DNA of 64,000 nt, from NCBI GenBank assembly GCA_050953725.1, contig JBMNNB010000001.1:558001-622000 (forward strand). The letters run 5' to 3'. The position numbers and the translations under genes are program-made. The DNA comes from DTU053 sp012520115 (GTDB taxonomy: Bacteria > Bacillota > Clostridia > Oscillospirales > Acutalibacteraceae). The first letter of the stretch is position 1. Each line of letters starts with the position of its first letter. Shown one piece after another: positions 9,837 through 18,547 of the stretch. The notes beneath the pieces were generated by a model. That model did no database searches, was not told where the DNA came from, and saw nothing but the letters and a program-made list of their open reading frames with translations.

Positions 9837-11341
9837 TGAGCGTTGAATATATAAATCCCGACTTCGAGGTTATACGCAACGAGAACCGTTGTATAGCCTG
9901 TCGTGTATGCGAACGACAATGCGCCAACGAGGTACACAGCTACGACCCTGAGCGCAAAATCATGATGTGCGACGAAACAAAATGCGTTAATTGCCAGCGC
10001 TGCGTAGCGCTTTGTCCCACAAGGGCCTTAAAGATAGTAAAAAACCCCTGCACCCTTCGTGAAAACGCCAACTGGCAGAACGATACGATAAATGAGATAT
10101 TCAAGCAGGCAAACAGCGGCGGCGTGCTGCTGTCCTCAATGGGCAATCCCAAACAGCTGCCCGTGTACTGGGACAGAATCCTTATAAACGCCTCGCAGGT
10201 CACAAATCCTCCGATTGACCCTCTGCGTGAGCCTATGGAAACAAAGGTTTTCCTCGGCAAGCGTATAGAGAAAATCGAGCGTGACGAGGACGGTAAAATA
10301 AAGACCGAACTGCCCCCGCAATTAGAGCTTTCAATGCCCGTTATGTTCTCGGCCATGAGCTACGGCTCAATAAGCTACAACGCCCACGCATCCCTTGCCA
10401 GAGCCGCCACGGAGCTCGGCATACTCTACAACACGGGCGAAGGCGGTCTGCACGAGGACTTTTACTGCTACGGCGAGAATACCATAGTACAGGTAGCCTC
10501 GGGACGCTTCGGCGTGCATAAGGACTATCTCGAAGCGGGAGCGGCAATCGAAATCAAAATGGGTCAGGGCGCAAAGCCGGGCATCGGCGGACATCTGCCG
10601 GGAGCAAAGATTTTCGGCGACGTTTCCCGCACCCGAATGATACCCGAAGGCTCCGACGCAATTTCCCCGGCGCCCCACCACGATATCTATTCAATCGAGG
10701 ACCTCAGGCAGCTTGTCTACTCTCTTAAAGAGGCAACCCAGTATAAAAAGCCCGTTATAGTCAAGGTTGCCGCAGTGCATAACATAGTTGCAATAGCCAG
10801 CGGTATCGCCAGAAGCGGCGCTGACATCATTGCCATAGACGGCTTCAGAGGCGGCACCGGAGCCGCCCCCACAAGGATTCGTGACAATGTGGGTATCCCC
10901 ATTGAGCTTGCACTTGCAGCAGTTGACCAGAGGCTTCACGACGAAGGCATAAGAAACAATGTTTCTCTCGTTGTGGGCGGCAGTATCAGAAGCGCAGCGG
11001 ATGTGGTCAAGGCAATAGCCCTCGGCGCAGACGCCTGCTATATCGCAACAGCGGCACTGCTTGCCCTCGGCTGCCACCTCTGCCGCACCTGCCAGAGCGG
11101 CAAATGCAACTGGGGCATCGCCACCCAGCGCCCCGAGCTTGTAAAACGCCTTAATCCTGATATGGGCTGCGAGCGCCTTGTCAATCTCCTGAACGCATGG
11201 CGGCATGAGATAAAGGAAATGATGGGCGGCATGGGTATTAATTCGATAGAAGCCCTAAGGGGCAACCGCCAGATGCTCAGAGGCATCGGCATGACCGAGA
11301 AAGAGCTGCAAATCCTCGGAATCTCACATGCGGGGGAGTAA
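9836..11341 (+). CDS. Glutamate synthase, FMN/iron-sulfur subunit
   Basis: 501 residues. The N-terminus has two ferredoxin-like four-cysteine clusters: C19, C22, C25, C29 and C50, C53, C56, C60. The rest is the glutamate synthase FMN-binding TIM barrel (EGGLHEDFYCYGEN, GQGAKPGIGGHLPG, GGSIRSAADVVKA) with a cysteine set near LGCHLCRTCQSGKCNWG. It would carry out reductive amination of 2-oxoglutarate to glutamate. The archaeal-type arrangement, a short synthase with ferredoxin domains, is known from other anaerobes. Coupled to the preceding gene by a one-base overlap. Confidence 0.9.
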   Translation: MSVEYINPDFEVIRNENRCIACRVCERQCANEVHSYDPERKIMMCDETKCVNCQRCVALCPTRALKIVKNPCTLRENANWQNDTINEIFKQANSGGVLLSSMGNPKQLPVYWDRILINASQVTNPPIDPLREPMETKVFLGKRIEKIERDEDGKIKTELPPQLELSMPVMFSAMSYGSISYNAHASLARAATELGILYNTGEGGLHEDFYCYGENTIVQVASGRFGVHKDYLEAGAAIEIKMGQGAKPGIGGHLPGAKIFGDVSRTRMIPEGSDAISPAPHHDIYSIEDLRQLVYSLKEATQYKKPVIVKVAAVHNIVAIASGIARSGADIIAIDGFRGGTGAAPTRIRDNVGIPIELALAAVDQRLHDEGIRNNVSLVVGGSIRSAADVVKAIALGADACYIATAALLALGCHLCRTCQSGKCNWGIATQRPELVKRLNPDMGCERLVNLLNAWRHEIKEMMGGMGINSIEALRGNRQMLRGIGMTEKELQILGISHAGE

Positions 11342-11344
11342 GCT

Positions 11345-11785
11345 ATGAAACGTGTTTATGTAAATGAAAAATGGTGCCTCGGCTGCCATTTGTGCGAATA
11401 TGTCTGCGCCTTTGCCAATTCCGGAATGAAGGATATGGCCTACGCCTTAAAGGGCAAGCCCATTTATCCGAGAATCCATGTTGAAGGCGACGAGAAAATA
11501 TCCTATGCTGTGTCCTGCCGTCACTGCACAGACCCGATTTGCGTCAAAAGCTGTATCGCAGGCGCAATTTCTCAGGTCGACGGTGTAGTGCAGATTGACA
11601 GGAACAAATGCGTCGGCTGCCTTACCTGCGTGCTTGTCTGCCCCTACGGTGCTCTGGCTGAAGGGGAGAATGGCGCAATGCAGAAATGCGAGCTGTGTAT
11701 CAGCAACTCCTTCGGCGAGCCGGCCTGCGTCAAAAACTGCCCCAACAGAGCAATAGTATTCGAGGAGAGAGGTGAGGCACAGTGA
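11345..11785 (+). CDS. 4Fe-4S electron-transfer protein of glutamate synthase cluster
   Basis: 146 residues with four groups of cysteines typical of HycB/DmsB-like ferredoxins, for example CLGCHLCEYVCAF, CRHCTDPICVKSC, CVGCLTCVLVCPYGA and CELC...CVKNC. It probably passes electrons between the FAD protein downstream and the synthase subunit upstream. It starts 3 bases after the preceding stop and overlaps the next gene by 4 bases, so the proteins are likely made in fixed proportion. The partner assignment is inferred from operon position. Confidence 0.85.
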   Translation: MKRVYVNEKWCLGCHLCEYVCAFANSGMKDMAYALKGKPIYPRIHVEGDEKISYAVSCRHCTDPICVKSCIAGAISQVDGVVQIDRNKCVGCLTCVLVCPYGALAEGENGAMQKCELCISNSFGEPACVKNCPNRAIVFEERGEAQ

Positions 11786-13014
11786 AGAAGTATGTAATCA
11801 TCGGCAACGGCGTTGCGGCTGTCGGCTGCATTGAGGGCATCCGCTCAGTCGACTTAGACAGCAAAATCACCGTTATCTCCGAAGAAAACCACCATGTTTA
11901 CGGCCGCCCGCTGATTTCCTATTATCTTGAAAATAAGACTGACCTTGAGCGTATGAACTATCGCAGCAAGGATTTTTATGAGAAAAACGGCTGCGAGGTT
12001 TTGTACGGCAGAAAGGCAGTAAAGATAGACACCGCCGCCAAAAAGGTCATCCTCGACGACGGCAAAAAGCTGCCCTTTAACGAAGTCTGTGTCGCCACAG
12101 GCTCCTCACCCTTTGTCCCGCCCTTTGAAGGGCTTGACAGCGTGGAGAACAAGTTCACCTTCCAGACCTTAGACGACGCACTGAGCCTTGAAAAGGCTGC
12201 AACCAAGGACTCAAAGGTGCTTATAGTCGGCGCAGGTCTTATCGGTCTTAAATGTGCCGAGGGACTTTACGGCAGGGTAGAGAGCATTACCGTCTGCGAC
12301 CTTGCAGACAGAATACTTTCCAGCATTTTTGACTCAGACAGCGCAGAGCTTATGCAACGGCATATAGAGTCAAAGGGCATTAACTTCCTTCTCGGCAACA
12401 CTGTAAGCCGCTTTGACAAAACAAAAGCCTATATGAAAAGCGGCGAGCAAATCGACTTTGACATTCTTGTCCTTGCTGTCGGCGTTCGCCCGAACACCGC
12501 TCTTGTTAAGGAAACAGGCGGAGAAGTAAACAGGGGCATCATCATAAACGACCGTATGGAAACGAGCATAAAGCATATCTTTGCGGCAGGCGACTGCACC
12601 GAGGGCGACGACAGCTCAGTCGGAGCAAAGCGTGTGCTTGCTCTCCTGCCCAACGCATATATGCAGGGTCACACCGCAGGCATTAACATGGCGGGCGGCG
12701 AAAAGGTCTTTGACAAGGCTATCCCGATGAACTCAATCGGCTTCTTCGGCCTTCACGCCATGACCGCAGGCAACGCCGAGGGCGAAGTCTACGAAGAAAA
12801 AGGCGAAAACAGCCTCAAACGTCTCTTTACGAAGGACGGCTGTTTAGCTGGCTTTATCCTGATAGGCATTACCGAGCGTGCGGGTATCTACACCTCCCTG
12901 ATTCGTGAAAAGACGCCTCTTTGCACCCTTAATTTCGACCTCTTGAAAAAATCGGCGACTACGGCCTCATTTTCTCCTGAAATTCGTAGAAAAAAGTTCG
13001 GAGGTGTGGTATAA
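11782..13014 (+). CDS. FAD/NAD(P)-dependent oxidoreductase of glutamate synthase cluster
   Basis: 410 residues with two dinucleotide-binding motifs: FAD at the N-terminus (VIIGNGVAAVG) and NAD(P) at VLIVGAGLIGLKCAEG. FAADGC-type end motif is present as FAAGDCTEG. It resembles nitrite reductase/NADH-rubredoxin reductase family enzymes. In this operon it most likely supplies electrons from NAD(P)H to the iron-sulfur protein and glutamate synthase. It replaces the usual small subunit GltD, which is of a different organisation (inference from context). Confidence 0.85.
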   Translation: MKKYVIIGNGVAAVGCIEGIRSVDLDSKITVISEENHHVYGRPLISYYLENKTDLERMNYRSKDFYEKNGCEVLYGRKAVKIDTAAKKVILDDGKKLPFNEVCVATGSSPFVPPFEGLDSVENKFTFQTLDDALSLEKAATKDSKVLIVGAGLIGLKCAEGLYGRVESITVCDLADRILSSIFDSDSAELMQRHIESKGINFLLGNTVSRFDKTKAYMKSGEQIDFDILVLAVGVRPNTALVKETGGEVNRGIIINDRMETSIKHIFAAGDCTEGDDSSVGAKRVLALLPNAYMQGHTAGINMAGGEKVFDKAIPMNSIGFFGLHAMTAGNAEGEVYEEKGENSLKRLFTKDGCLAGFILIGITERAGIYTSLIREKTPLCTLNFDLLKKSATTASFSPEIRRKKFGGVV

Positions 13015-13018
13015 TACT

Positions 13019-13741
13019 ATGATAATAAACGTCAGAAAGCTTAATCATAAATCCCTCAACGAAATGCTCCAGCAGTACAAGGGAGAAATCACCCTCGATG
13101 ACTGCGTGGGTCAGCGCTTCATTGCCGCTGGCATGTCGGACAGTGACATTACCATAAACGGCATACCCGGCAACGCCCTCGGCGCATATCTTAACGGCGC
13201 AAAAATCAGGGTGAACAGCAACGCACAGGACGCTGTGGGCGACACCATGAACGAGGGTACAATCGTGGTCTTCGGCAACATCGGCGACACCGCAGGCTAT
13301 GCCATGCGTGGCGGCAGGATTTTTGTAAAAGGCAACGCCGGATACAGAGCGGGCATTCATATGAAGGAATATAAGGAAAAGAAGCCGCTCATGGTCATCG
13401 GCGGCACCGCCGGCAGCTTCCTCGGCGAATATCAGGCGGGCGGCGTCATCGTCGTTTTAGGCCTGAATGCCGATTCGGGTAAAAAAATCGTCGGCGGCTT
13501 CCCCTGCACAGGTATGCACGGCGGCAAGATGTTTTTAAGGTCCGACTGCAAGGATGTTAAATTCCCCGGCCAGGTTACTGCCCGCCCCGCCGATAAAAAG
13601 GATTTGGAAGAATTAAAAGAATACATAGCAGAATTCTGTGAGCTGTTCGGCTATGATATAAACACTGTTCTCAACTCACCCTTTACCGTGGTAACTCCCG
13701 ACAGCAAAAACCCATACAAGCAGATGTATGTGGCAAATTAG
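13019..13741 (+). CDS. Glutamate synthase, C-terminal GXGXG-domain subunit
   Basis: About 240 residues forming the right-handed beta-helix GXGXG domain that closes large glutamate synthases, here encoded separately. The repeated glycine pattern is seen in GNALGAYLNGAKIRV, GNIGDTAGYAMRGGRIFVKG and GFPCTGMHGGKMFLR. It is structural and helps hold the ammonia channel between amidotransferase and synthase domains. I chose the ATG at 13019; a GTG at 13004 lies only one base after GGAGG and within the preceding gene. With the four preceding genes it completes a five-part enzyme. Confidence 0.87.
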   Translation: MIINVRKLNHKSLNEMLQQYKGEITLDDCVGQRFIAAGMSDSDITINGIPGNALGAYLNGAKIRVNSNAQDAVGDTMNEGTIVVFGNIGDTAGYAMRGGRIFVKGNAGYRAGIHMKEYKEKKPLMVIGGTAGSFLGEYQAGGVIVVLGLNADSGKKIVGGFPCTGMHGGKMFLRSDCKDVKFPGQVTARPADKKDLEELKEYIAEFCELFGYDINTVLNSPFTVVTPDSKNPYKQMYVAN

Positions 13742-13762
13742 ACTGAAAAGGAAGGTAATTTT

Positions 13763-14974
13763 ATGAAGTATTCAAAGGAAGAAGTATTACAGTATGTCTG
13801 GGAAGAGGATGTTAAGTTTATCCGCCTGGCCTTCTGTGATGTTTTCGGCAGACAGAAGAATATTTCAATAATGGCAGAGGAGCTTCCTCGTGCATTTGAA
13901 TACGGAATTGCCTTTGATGCTTCCGCTATAAACGGCTTCGGCGACGAGGCCCGCTCCGATTTATTCCTGCATCCCGAGGCCGAGACCTTAATGCTTCTTC
14001 CGTGGAGACCCGAGCACGGCAAGGTCGTCAGAATGTTCTCCAGCATTTGCTATCCCGACGGCAGACCCTTCGAGAGCGACACCCGCAGCCTGCTTGCCAA
14101 AACCGTCAAAAAGTCTCAGGCGGAGGGCTATCGCTTTTCCTTCGGCGTGGAGCAGGAGTTCTACCTGTTCAAGCTCGACGATAACGGCAAGCCCACCAAG
14201 GAGCCCTATGACGAGGCGGGATATATGGACATAGCCCCCGATGACAGAGGCGAGAATATCCGCCGTGAAATCTGCCTTACCTTAGAGCAGATGGGCATCC
14301 GTCCGGAAAGCTCCCACCACGAGCAGGGCCCCGGCCAGAACGAGATTGACTTCCGCTATTCCGACCCCCTCGCCGCAGCGGACAACGCCATGACCTTCCA
14401 GACGGTTGTCAGAACGGTTGCACACAGGAACGGGCTCTATGCGGACTTCAGCCCCAAGCCCCTTGAAAACGCACCGGGCAACGGCTTTCATATCAATATC
14501 TCCGTCAAGGCGGACGACGGCTCCGACAATCTTTACTATATGATTGCGGGCATACTCGAAAAGGCCGACCAGATGACAGCCTTCCTGAACCCCACTGACG
14601 AGTCATACAAGCGCCTCGGTGTTCACAAGGCCCCCGGCTATATCTCATGGTCAGGCGAAAACCGCTCGCAGCTTGTGCGAATCCCCGCTGCGGTCGGCGA
14701 ATTCAACCGTGCGGAGGTTCGTTCACCCGACCCGACGGCAAATCCCTATCTTGCATTCACTCTTATGATTAACGCCTCAATGTACGGCATTAAAAATAAG
14801 CTTGATTTGCCTGCCGGCACGGATTTGAACCTTTATAAGGCAGACGCCGAAACACTGTCAAAGCTGAAGGCGCTGCCGAGGGATTTACAGTCTGCCTGCA
14901 AAGCAGCGGCAGACAGCTCCTTTATAAAATCAAGTCTACCCGAAGCAATCATAGACAGTTATTGCAACAGATAA
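13763..14974 (+). CDS. glnA: Glutamine synthetase type I (short form)
   Basis: 403 residues, shorter than the usual 440-470 of GSI. Motifs are FSFGVEQEFYLF, HHEQGPGQNEIDFRYSDPL, NGFHINIS and the glutamate-binding region RSQLVRIPAA...NPYLAF. It makes glutamine from glutamate and ammonia and with the five preceding gene products forms a complete GS-GOGAT cycle. The ribosome-binding site is AAGGAAGG. No adenylylation loop was recognised. The gene is followed by an ANTAR regulator, the arrangement described as glnA-glnR in Clostridium saccharobutylicum. The shortness mainly concerns the N-terminus, so an unusual activity or regulatory variant cannot be excluded. Confidence 0.9.
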   Translation: MKYSKEEVLQYVWEEDVKFIRLAFCDVFGRQKNISIMAEELPRAFEYGIAFDASAINGFGDEARSDLFLHPEAETLMLLPWRPEHGKVVRMFSSICYPDGRPFESDTRSLLAKTVKKSQAEGYRFSFGVEQEFYLFKLDDNGKPTKEPYDEAGYMDIAPDDRGENIRREICLTLEQMGIRPESSHHEQGPGQNEIDFRYSDPLAAADNAMTFQTVVRTVAHRNGLYADFSPKPLENAPGNGFHINISVKADDGSDNLYYMIAGILEKADQMTAFLNPTDESYKRLGVHKAPGYISWSGENRSQLVRIPAAVGEFNRAEVRSPDPTANPYLAFTLMINASMYGIKNKLDLPAGTDLNLYKADAETLSKLKALPRDLQSACKAAADSSFIKSSLPEAIIDSYCNR

Positions 14975-15005
14975 GTTAAGAAAAAACTGATAAGGAGGGG
15001 AGCAA

Positions 15006-15590
15006 ATGAGCTTGAAGGAACGCTTATACAGCATTCTTGTCGTCTCAGCGGCAGAAAGCTTCAACGCCTCACTCTCCGAGCTGCTCCCCGAAGCCCATTG
15101 TCACCCGGTACACATGGTATCAAGCATCAGCGAAGCAAAAAGAGCCATTTCAGAAAGAGCCTATGACTTTGTTTTCATAAATGCGCCCCTTCCCGACGAG
15201 CACGGCACACGCTTTGCAATCGACGCCAGCACAATAAAAAACTCCGTGGTAGTGCTGCTTGTCCGCTCCGAAATCTATGCGGAAACGCTCGACAAGGTGG
15301 TTGAGTACGGCGTGTTTGTCCTCGCTAAGCCCGTATCCAGAACGATGGTAGTCCACGCCCTCGAATGGATGTCAAGCGCAAGGGAGCGAATCCGTGCCCA
15401 CGAAACAAAGGCGCAGACCCTTGAGGAAAAAATGGCGGAGATTCGTATAGTGAACCGTGCAAAGCTGCTGCTTATCAGCGAACTGCACATGGATGAGCCG
15501 CAGGCTCACCGCTATATCGAAAAACAGGCAATGGACAGATGTGTTACAAGAAAGGTAATAGCAGAGGAAATAATTAAAACATACTCATAA
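15006..15590 (+). CDS. ANTAR-domain RNA-binding antiterminator with degenerate receiver
   Basis: 194 residues: receiver-like fold (8-120), coiled coil (about 125-150) and ANTAR domain (about 135-194; AKLLLISELHMDEPQAHRYI and EKQAMDRCVTRKVIAEEII). ANTAR proteins bind RNA hairpins with six-base loops and prevent terminator formation; four such hairpins occur in this window. The receiver lacks the acidic pair near S14-E17 and has N59 where the phosphorylated Asp belongs, though K108 remains. Phosphorylation is therefore unlikely as the signal. Its position after glnA recalls GlnR of C. saccharobutylicum. Because its own operon carries the hairpin, it should be autoregulated. Confidence 0.92.
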   Translation: MSLKERLYSILVVSAAESFNASLSELLPEAHCHPVHMVSSISEAKRAISERAYDFVFINAPLPDEHGTRFAIDASTIKNSVVVLLVRSEIYAETLDKVVEYGVFVLAKPVSRTMVVHALEWMSSARERIRAHETKAQTLEEKMAEIRIVNRAKLLLISELHMDEPQAHRYIEKQAMDRCVTRKVIAEEIIKTYS

Positions 15591-15603
15591 AAAGGCGGAA
15601 TCT

Positions 15604-16905
15604 ATGTTTAACTCAGAGAATTTAACGGTAAATCAGGATAATCATTTGGTTATCGGTAATTTCGACACTGTCGAGCTTGCAAGGGAATACGGCACCCCGC
15701 TATATGTCCTTGACGAGGACTTATTCAGAAAAACCTGCCGTGAATTTAAAGAAGCCATAGACACTTATTACGATGGCAACGGACTTGTGCTGTACGCAAA
15801 CAAGGCGCTTTGCACCATGCACATTTCAAAGGTGACCGCCGAGGAGGGTCTCGGCGCAGACGTTGTCTCCGGCGGAGAAATCTACACCATTCACAAAGCC
15901 GGCTTCCCGATGGAAAAGGTGTTTTTCCACGGTAATAATAAAACAAGAGCAGAAATCGAGCTTGCCATAAACTGCGGCGTAGGCCATTTGGTCGTTGACA
16001 ACCGCTTTGAACTTGATTTAATTAATGAAGTAGCAAAGGAAATGGGCATAGTCCAAAGAATACTGTTCCGCATAAAGCCCGGTATCGACGCACATACCCA
16101 CGACTTTATTAAGACAGGTCAGATTGACTCTAAATTCGGCGTTGCGCTGGAAAACGGCGAAGCCGCAGAGATTCATCAGTATGCCTCAACTTTGACCAAT
16201 ATTAAAATCGACGGCGTGCATTGCCACATCGGCTCGCAGATTTTTGACAATGAGCCTTTCTCAGAGGCCGCAAGAGTGATGATGGACTTCATCGCAGAAC
16301 TGAAGCAGAAGCTTAATATAAAGGTAAACATATTAAACCTCGGCGGCGGCTTCGGAATTAAGTACAGCTCGGATGACGACCCGCTGCCCGCAGCCGAATA
16401 TATTAAGAGAGCCGCAGAAACGGTAAAGCAGTGTGCAGCCGAAAAGGGCTTAGAGCTGCCGTATCTGGTTTTTGAGCCGGGACGCTCTTTAGTCGCACCT
16501 TCAGGCATTACCCTCTATACAGTCGGCTGCGTGAAGGAAATCGAAAACGTCAGAACCTATGTCTCGATAGACGGCGGCATGGGCGACAACCCGAGGTATA
16601 TACTTTACGGCGCAAAATACTCGGCAGTCGTGGCGAACAGAGCAATCGCCGAGCCGAAAGGACCTGTCACAATAGCGGGCAAATACTGCGAGTCCGGCGA
16701 CCTTATTCAGGAGCATATCCTCATGCCCGAAATCAAGGTAGGCGACACCCTTGCAATCCTTGCCACTGGCGCATATAACTACTCCATGGCAAGCAACTAT
16801 AACCGCATCCCCCGCGCGTCTATCGTAGCCGTCAGAGGTAACGAAAAGAAGGTCATCGTAAAGCGTGAAACCTACGACGACCTTATCAAGAACGATGTAT
16901 TATAA
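15604..16905 (+). CDS. lysA: Diaminopimelate decarboxylase
   Basis: 433 residues, a PLP-dependent fold-type III decarboxylase making lysine from meso-DAP. The PLP lysine lies in VLYANKALC near residue 62; the glycine-rich phosphate loop is LNLGGGFGIKY; the CESGD motif contributed across the dimer interface is present. It starts 13 bases after the regulator stop, so it sits in the glutamate synthase-glnA-regulator operon. Together with dapL and dapF at 1-3 kb, much of the DAP/lysine route appears under the same type of leader control. Confidence 0.95.
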   Translation: MFNSENLTVNQDNHLVIGNFDTVELAREYGTPLYVLDEDLFRKTCREFKEAIDTYYDGNGLVLYANKALCTMHISKVTAEEGLGADVVSGGEIYTIHKAGFPMEKVFFHGNNKTRAEIELAINCGVGHLVVDNRFELDLINEVAKEMGIVQRILFRIKPGIDAHTHDFIKTGQIDSKFGVALENGEAAEIHQYASTLTNIKIDGVHCHIGSQIFDNEPFSEAARVMMDFIAELKQKLNIKVNILNLGGGFGIKYSSDDDPLPAAEYIKRAAETVKQCAAEKGLELPYLVFEPGRSLVAPSGITLYTVGCVKEIENVRTYVSIDGGMGDNPRYILYGAKYSAVVANRAIAEPKGPVTIAGKYCESGDLIQEHILMPEIKVGDTLAILATGAYNYSMASNYNRIPRASIVAVRGNEKKVIVKRETYDDLIKNDVL

Positions 16906-16921
16906 ATCATAGTAAACGATA

Positions 16922-16954
16922 AACCGTGAGAGTAAAAAACTCCCACGGTTTTTT
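16922..16954 (+). terminator. Intrinsic terminator after lysA
   Basis: AACCGTG-GAGT pairs with ACTC-CACGGTT, then TTTT. It closes the long nitrogen operon. Confidence 0.88.
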
Positions 16955-16955
16955 A

Positions 16956-17099
16956 TTACAGCACCACTCTCAAAGCAAACTGCCCGTCCTTTGCGACAAA
17001 CTGGCAGTTGCCGTTAAGCTTCTCCGTCACATATTTTATGCTCTGCGTGCCGAGGCCATGTCCCACACTCTTCGCCTGCGGTATGCCGTCACGGAGCAA
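16956..17099 (-). pseudogene. Remnant: C-terminal end of a GHKL sensor histidine kinase
   Basis: The minus strand encodes, in one open frame of about 47 codons ending in TAA, a stretch containing SVGHGLGTQSIKYV and, nearer the end, KDGQFALRVVL. This is the usual C-terminus of AgrC-like GHKL kinases (the G-box GHGLG and the last strands). The frame is closed by a stop at 17100-17102, so no upstream kinase body exists here. It lies between the lysA terminator and the ribosome-binding site of the next gene, as a leftover of a deletion or replacement. Confidence 0.7.
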
Positions 17100-17121
17100 T
17101 CAACAAGAAGGAGCAAATGAA

Positions 17122-18540
17122 ATGAACGAACATCAAAACGTTTCAAGAAAAGAGAGGGTAAAGAGCCTTCTGTTCTTGCCTCTCATACAGCTTTTCGGCT
17201 GTCTTTCCAAAACCGCAAGGTCTTTGTTCGCAAAGAGAAGAAAGATAGCTGCAAGTCTTTTAAGCCTTATTCTGATAGTGTCAATGCTGCCGCTCGGCGC
17301 ATTTACCGTTTTTGCGGCAGAAGGTGATGAGCCGATAGCGGAGATTAACTCTGTCAAATACTACGACCTGCAAACGGCAATTGATTCGGTTGCCAGCGGT
17401 AGTACTATCAAAATGCTGAAGAATGTTGAACTGTCATCTCCGATAACCATAACCGGCGGGAAGATAATAAACCTTGACCTGAACGGTAAGGTTATCAAGG
17501 GCGATCAAAGTGTAGCAATGGATAACCTCTTTTATCTGAATACTACCGGTAATCTGAGAATTTCAGACAGCGGCACCACAGGTAAGATTATCGGTTATCC
17601 CAGCGTCGCAACAGAGGACTCCGTCTTTTATATTGAAAAAGGCAGCTTATATATCGACAACGTCACAATAGAAGCAATTAACTTAAGTTATGAGACTAAG
17701 CCTCAGATTGGCCGAGCGATTACACTTTTAGGCAGCAGTTATCTGCAGCTTGATAGAGGTCGAATTACCGGTAATGTCAGCACAACTGTTTATGCTGCCG
17801 ATCTTTCAAGAGTAACCGTGACAGGCGGCACGATTGAGAACCTGTGCGAAAAACCCAATAACGGTATGGCCTTAAGATCGGCATCAAGCAATATTATTAA
17901 TATTTCGGGCGGCACGATATATTCAAAGCAGTACTTTGCTCTTTACGCCGTTAACGGAAAAGGTGCAAAGGTTAAGGTTTCCGGTGCCGATACAGCTATT
18001 AAATCCGATTCGTATACAGCATTATATGCAGCAGGTTCAGGTACCGAAGTTTATGTCACCGGCGGAAAAATCGATGGCTATACTGCAGGTAAATATGACC
18101 ATGCTATGAAAGTGCGTGACAGTGCTTGTGCTACATTCACAGGCGGTGAGGTTTGCAACAACGGTCATGGTTATGGAATCGGCGGTAATGGTAAAGTTTA
18201 TATTGCAGGCGGTTCTCCGGTTTTCAGAACACTTGATCTGTCCAAAGTAAATATGTCCGGCGTAGACAACATTGATAACCTGTTAGACCTGTCAGACTAT
18301 CTTGGCGATATCTATGTCAGCTCTTACAGCGACGGTTGGAATCTGAAAAAGTATACCGGCACCGAGACAAAAAAGTATGTAACCTTCAGTACAGAGGGCT
18401 ATACCCCCGTTAAGCTTAATCTTGTACTCAACGGCGGCACTTATAATCTCAGCGTGAAGCCCGAATACTATGCTTCCGAAAAGGGCTACAAGCTGCCCCC
18501 GGCAAGCAAAGTCTCAAAGACAGGCTATCGAAGCCTTTGA
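17122..18540 (+). pseudogene. Secreted beta-helix surface protein, N-terminal part (frame-broken)
   Basis: 473 codons. A basic N-terminal stretch precedes a hydrophobic signal segment ending LGAFTVFAAE (about residues 40-70). A long region of short beta-strand repeats rich in G, N, T and S follows, of the right-handed beta-helix (pectate-lyase-like) type. The start ATG at 17122 follows GAAGGAG. The frame ends in TGA at 18540, right after KVSKTGY, while a matching frame continues downstream. It therefore looks like the first part of a surface protein of about 750 residues. Ligand unknown. Confidence 0.65.
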
Positions 18541-18547
18541 TAGTTAG

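Noticed and set aside
13008..13018. Perfect TATAAT just before the GXGXG-domain gene as an internal promoter
   Set aside because: No -35 element at suitable distance; the bases fall in the last codons of the preceding gene and inside a tight operon.
17008..17121. Upstream extension of the surface protein gene by 38 codons
   Set aside because: The extension would run antisense through the kinase relic; GAAGGAG and the ATG at 17122 fit far better.
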